In this document: positions 62,521 to 64,000 of the stretch, piece after piece
Layout: every line of letters starts with the position of its first letter
Numbering within the stretch: the stretch's first letter is position 1
Assembly (NCBI GenBank): GCA_040221415.1
Contig: JAVKEN010000009.1
Span: 1 to 64,000 of the forward strand
Source of the DNA: JAVKEN01 sp040221415
Lineage (GTDB): Bacteria; Pseudomonadota; Alphaproteobacteria; Rickettsiales; JABSSG01
Length of the DNA: 64,000 nt
Reading direction: 5' to 3'
Made by a program: the position numbers and the translations under genes
The notes under the pieces: model-generated
Database searches by the model: none
What the model saw: the letters and a program-made list of their open reading frames with translations, nothing else
What the model was told of the DNA's origin: nothing

Positions 62521-63237
62521 TTATTTAATAATTGTATATTCTCCCTGACTGCAGGCTGCCCGTAACACGCTATTTTCATTATGTATTGAAAAAACAACTA
62601 CAGGTAATTTATTTTCTCGTGCAAGAGTAATTGCTGAAGCGTCCATAACAGACAAGCCATCCTCTAGAACTTTTTTATAGCTTAATTCTTTATACTTAGA
62701 AGCCTTTTGATCTTTTTTAGGATCCGCCGTGTAAACGCCATCGACTTGCGTCGCTTTCATTAACACATCACAGTTTAACTCAACAGCTCTCAACGCAGCC
62801 GCGGTGTCAGTAGAAAAGAATGGGTTCCCTGTGCCAGCAGCACAAATTACAATCCTTCCTTTTTCCATATGACGAATGGCTCTTCTCCTAATATATTGCT
62901 CGCACATCGCAGAAGCAGGAATCGCTGAACACACCCTCGTGCTTACATCCAGCTTGTCAAAAACACTTTGTATAGCTAAGGCATTCATGATAGTACCAAG
63001 CATACCCATATAATCACAACTAGCTCTATCAATTAATTTTTGCTCGGATAAGCTAACCCCTCGAAAAATATTGCCGCCACCAACAACAATACTTACTTCA
63101 ACACCTGCATCATGAAGCTTTTTGATATCTTTGCATATACGCTGAACTTCAGAGAAATCATAACCAAATTCTTTTTCCCCTTTTAATGCCTCTCCTGAGA
63201 TTTTCAGAAGTACCCTCTTGTAGGGATCTGCAGACAT
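62521..63237 (-). CDS. pyrH: Uridylate kinase
   Basis: Phosphorylates UMP to UDP. Seen are RVLLKISGEALKGE, VVGGGNIFRG, DYMGMLGTIMNALA, GTGNPFFSTDTAAALRA and ATQVDGVYTADP. 238 residues, normal length. It lies between tsf and frr in the conserved order. Confidence 0.97.
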   Translation of the reverse strand: MSADPYKRVLLKISGEALKGEKEFGYDFSEVQRICKDIKKLHDAGVEVSIVVGGGNIFRGVSLSEQKLIDRASCDYMGMLGTIMNALAIQSVFDKLDVSTRVCSAIPASAMCEQYIRRRAIRHMEKGRIVICAAGTGNPFFSTDTAAALRAVELNCDVLMKATQVDGVYTADPKKDQKASKYKELSYKKVLEDGLSVMDASAITLARENKLPVVVFSIHNENSVLRAACSQGEYTIIK

Positions 63238-63249
63238 ATCAGCTCCTAT

Positions 63250-64000
63250 CTATTTTGTGCCAGATATTTCAGCAACCTCCTGCGCGAAATCTTGAGTTTC
63301 TACCTCAATCCCTTCGCCAACTTCGTATCTGATAAAACCTTTAATTTCTACTTCCGTATTATGCTCTTTTGCAAAGGAGTTAACAACATCTTTTACTGGA
63401 GTCTTACCATCAATGACAAATAATTGCTCTAAAAGCACAACTTCCTTGTAAAATTTATTCACCCTACCCTCTACCATTTTCTCAACAATATTGTCCGGCT
63501 TACCGGATGCTTTTGCTTGCTCAAAGAAAATAGCTTTCTCTCTTTCTACTAATGAACTATCGACCTCGGATGAGGTTAGCGCAACTGGTTTAGCTGCTGC
63601 AACATGCATGGCAATCTGTTTACCTAATTGCTCAAGATCCGGAGTGACTTTATCAGACTCGATAGCAACCAAAACAGCAATTTTTCCTACATTTTCTTTT
63701 ACAGAATTATGAACGTAACTCGCCACTATGCCAGAAGAAACTTCAAGAGAAGACATTCTTCTTAAGTTCATGTTCTCCCCGATAACAGCAATCGCGTCAA
63801 CAATCTCCTCCTTGACTGATTTTGATGCATTCATACATTTCTTTTCAGACAGCTCTTCAACATTTTCAACTTCCATTGCAGTATGAACAACATTGCTAAC
63901 TAATTCCTGAAAATTCTCATTGCGAGCAACAAAATCTGTTTCTGCATTTAGCTCTACTGCCACACCTTTACTTCCATCCACTGCAACAGCTACCAAACCT
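63250..64000 (-). CDS. tsf: Elongation factor Ts, N-terminal part beyond the window
   Basis: Nucleotide exchange factor for EF-Tu. The visible 249 residues begin within the region GLVAVAVDGSKG, just before the signature ELNAETDFVARNE, and run to the C-terminal module ending EVAEISGTK. The UBA-like N-terminal part and the true start lie outside; the frame is open to the edge, so an internal TTG at 63996 is not the start. It is followed by pyrH after 12 bases. Confidence 0.95.
   Translation of the reverse strand, partial: GLVAVAVDGSKGVAVELNAETDFVARNENFQELVSNVVHTAMEVENVEELSEKKCMNASKSVKEEIVDAIAVIGENMNLRRMSSLEVSSGIVASYVHNSVKENVGKIAVLVAIESDKVTPDLEQLGKQIAMHVAAAKPVALTSSEVDSSLVEREKAIFFEQAKASGKPDNIVEKMVEGRVNKFYKEVVLLEQLFVIDGKTPVKDVVNSFAKEHNTEVEIKGFIRYEVGEGIEVETQDFAQEVAEISGTK

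Noticed and set aside
63250..63996. tsf as a complete 248-residue gene starting at 63996
   Set aside because: That start is an internal TTG; the EF-Ts N-terminal domain is missing and the frame stays open to the window edge.

Overview
The window is a dense, AT-rich, almost gap-free stretch of chromosome from an alphaproteobacterium, most likely an obligate intracellular member of the Rickettsiales or a close relative. The signs are a DUF2610-like protein (a family I recall from Rickettsiales), a PopZ/DUF2497-like protein beside tolC, HIG1- and ELM1-type proteins, the tsf-pyrH-frr order, and many ankyrin and pentapeptide-repeat proteins of the kind host-associated bacteria use on their hosts. 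There is one tRNA gene (Cys, GCA), and I see no rRNA, CRISPR array, transposase or prophage. No gap without a gene exceeds about 230 bases.

Layout. 1-2340 (minus) holds a truncated ankyrin gene, a second ankyrin gene with the same Gly-rich leader, and an unknown gene. 2420-4467 (plus) has thiD and a GDA1/CD39 apyrase-like gene. 4586-6669 (minus) is a HIT/ABC-exporter pair. 6762-10207 (plus) has a small unknown gene, hemB, a His-rich membrane protein and typA. 10213-18012 (minus) has a membrane protein, mepB-like, recJ, glpX, a repeat-bearing lipoprotein, murG and ftsW. 18077-25386 (plus) has the DUF2610-like gene, an 877-residue pentapeptide/membrane protein, rpmG, rpsP, a HIG1 protein, gltX and mutL. 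25369-30238 (minus) has a 1116-residue pentapeptide protein, a short MscS and a membrane-anchored ankyrin protein.

30465-33351 (plus) has brnQ, ELM1 and mutM. 33332-35630 (minus) has an AmpD-type amidase, a secreted intradiol-dioxygenase-fold protein and a membrane-anchored pentapeptide protein. 35755-40676 has an unknown anchored protein, holB-metG-tatD and nth. 40669-51160 (minus) has a 591-residue protein with an internal duplication, comEC, queH, an MHS-type transporter, a HAD protein, rplS, trmD, a secreted ankyrin protein, a Gln-rich exported protein, a PopZ-like gene and tolC. 51280-52314 (plus) has tRNA-Cys and xerD. 52311-55799 (minus) has kdsA, pyrG, secG and tpiA. Then come queD (plus) and ppdK, glyS, glyQ, frr, pyrH and the 3' part of tsf (minus).

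Taken together, the cell makes peptidoglycan (murG, ftsW, AmpD-type amidase) and Kdo for LPS (kdsA). It keeps haem synthesis, queuosine steps, three-carbon/gluconeogenic enzymes (glpX, tpiA, ppdK) and repair (mutL, mutM, nth, recJ). It imports amino acids and osmolytes (brnQ, MHS transporter). Over this core lies an accessory layer of repeat proteins, an apyrase-like enzyme and low-complexity envelope proteins, probably directed at the host. The strongest new signals are an AATAGTTAATA box upstream of three accessory genes, including a perfect 22-bp palindrome, an internal duplication in the 591-residue protein, and very large pentapeptide proteins with Gly-rich hydrophobic segments. Several start codons were moved from the longest reading frame to better-supported internal starts, as noted per gene.
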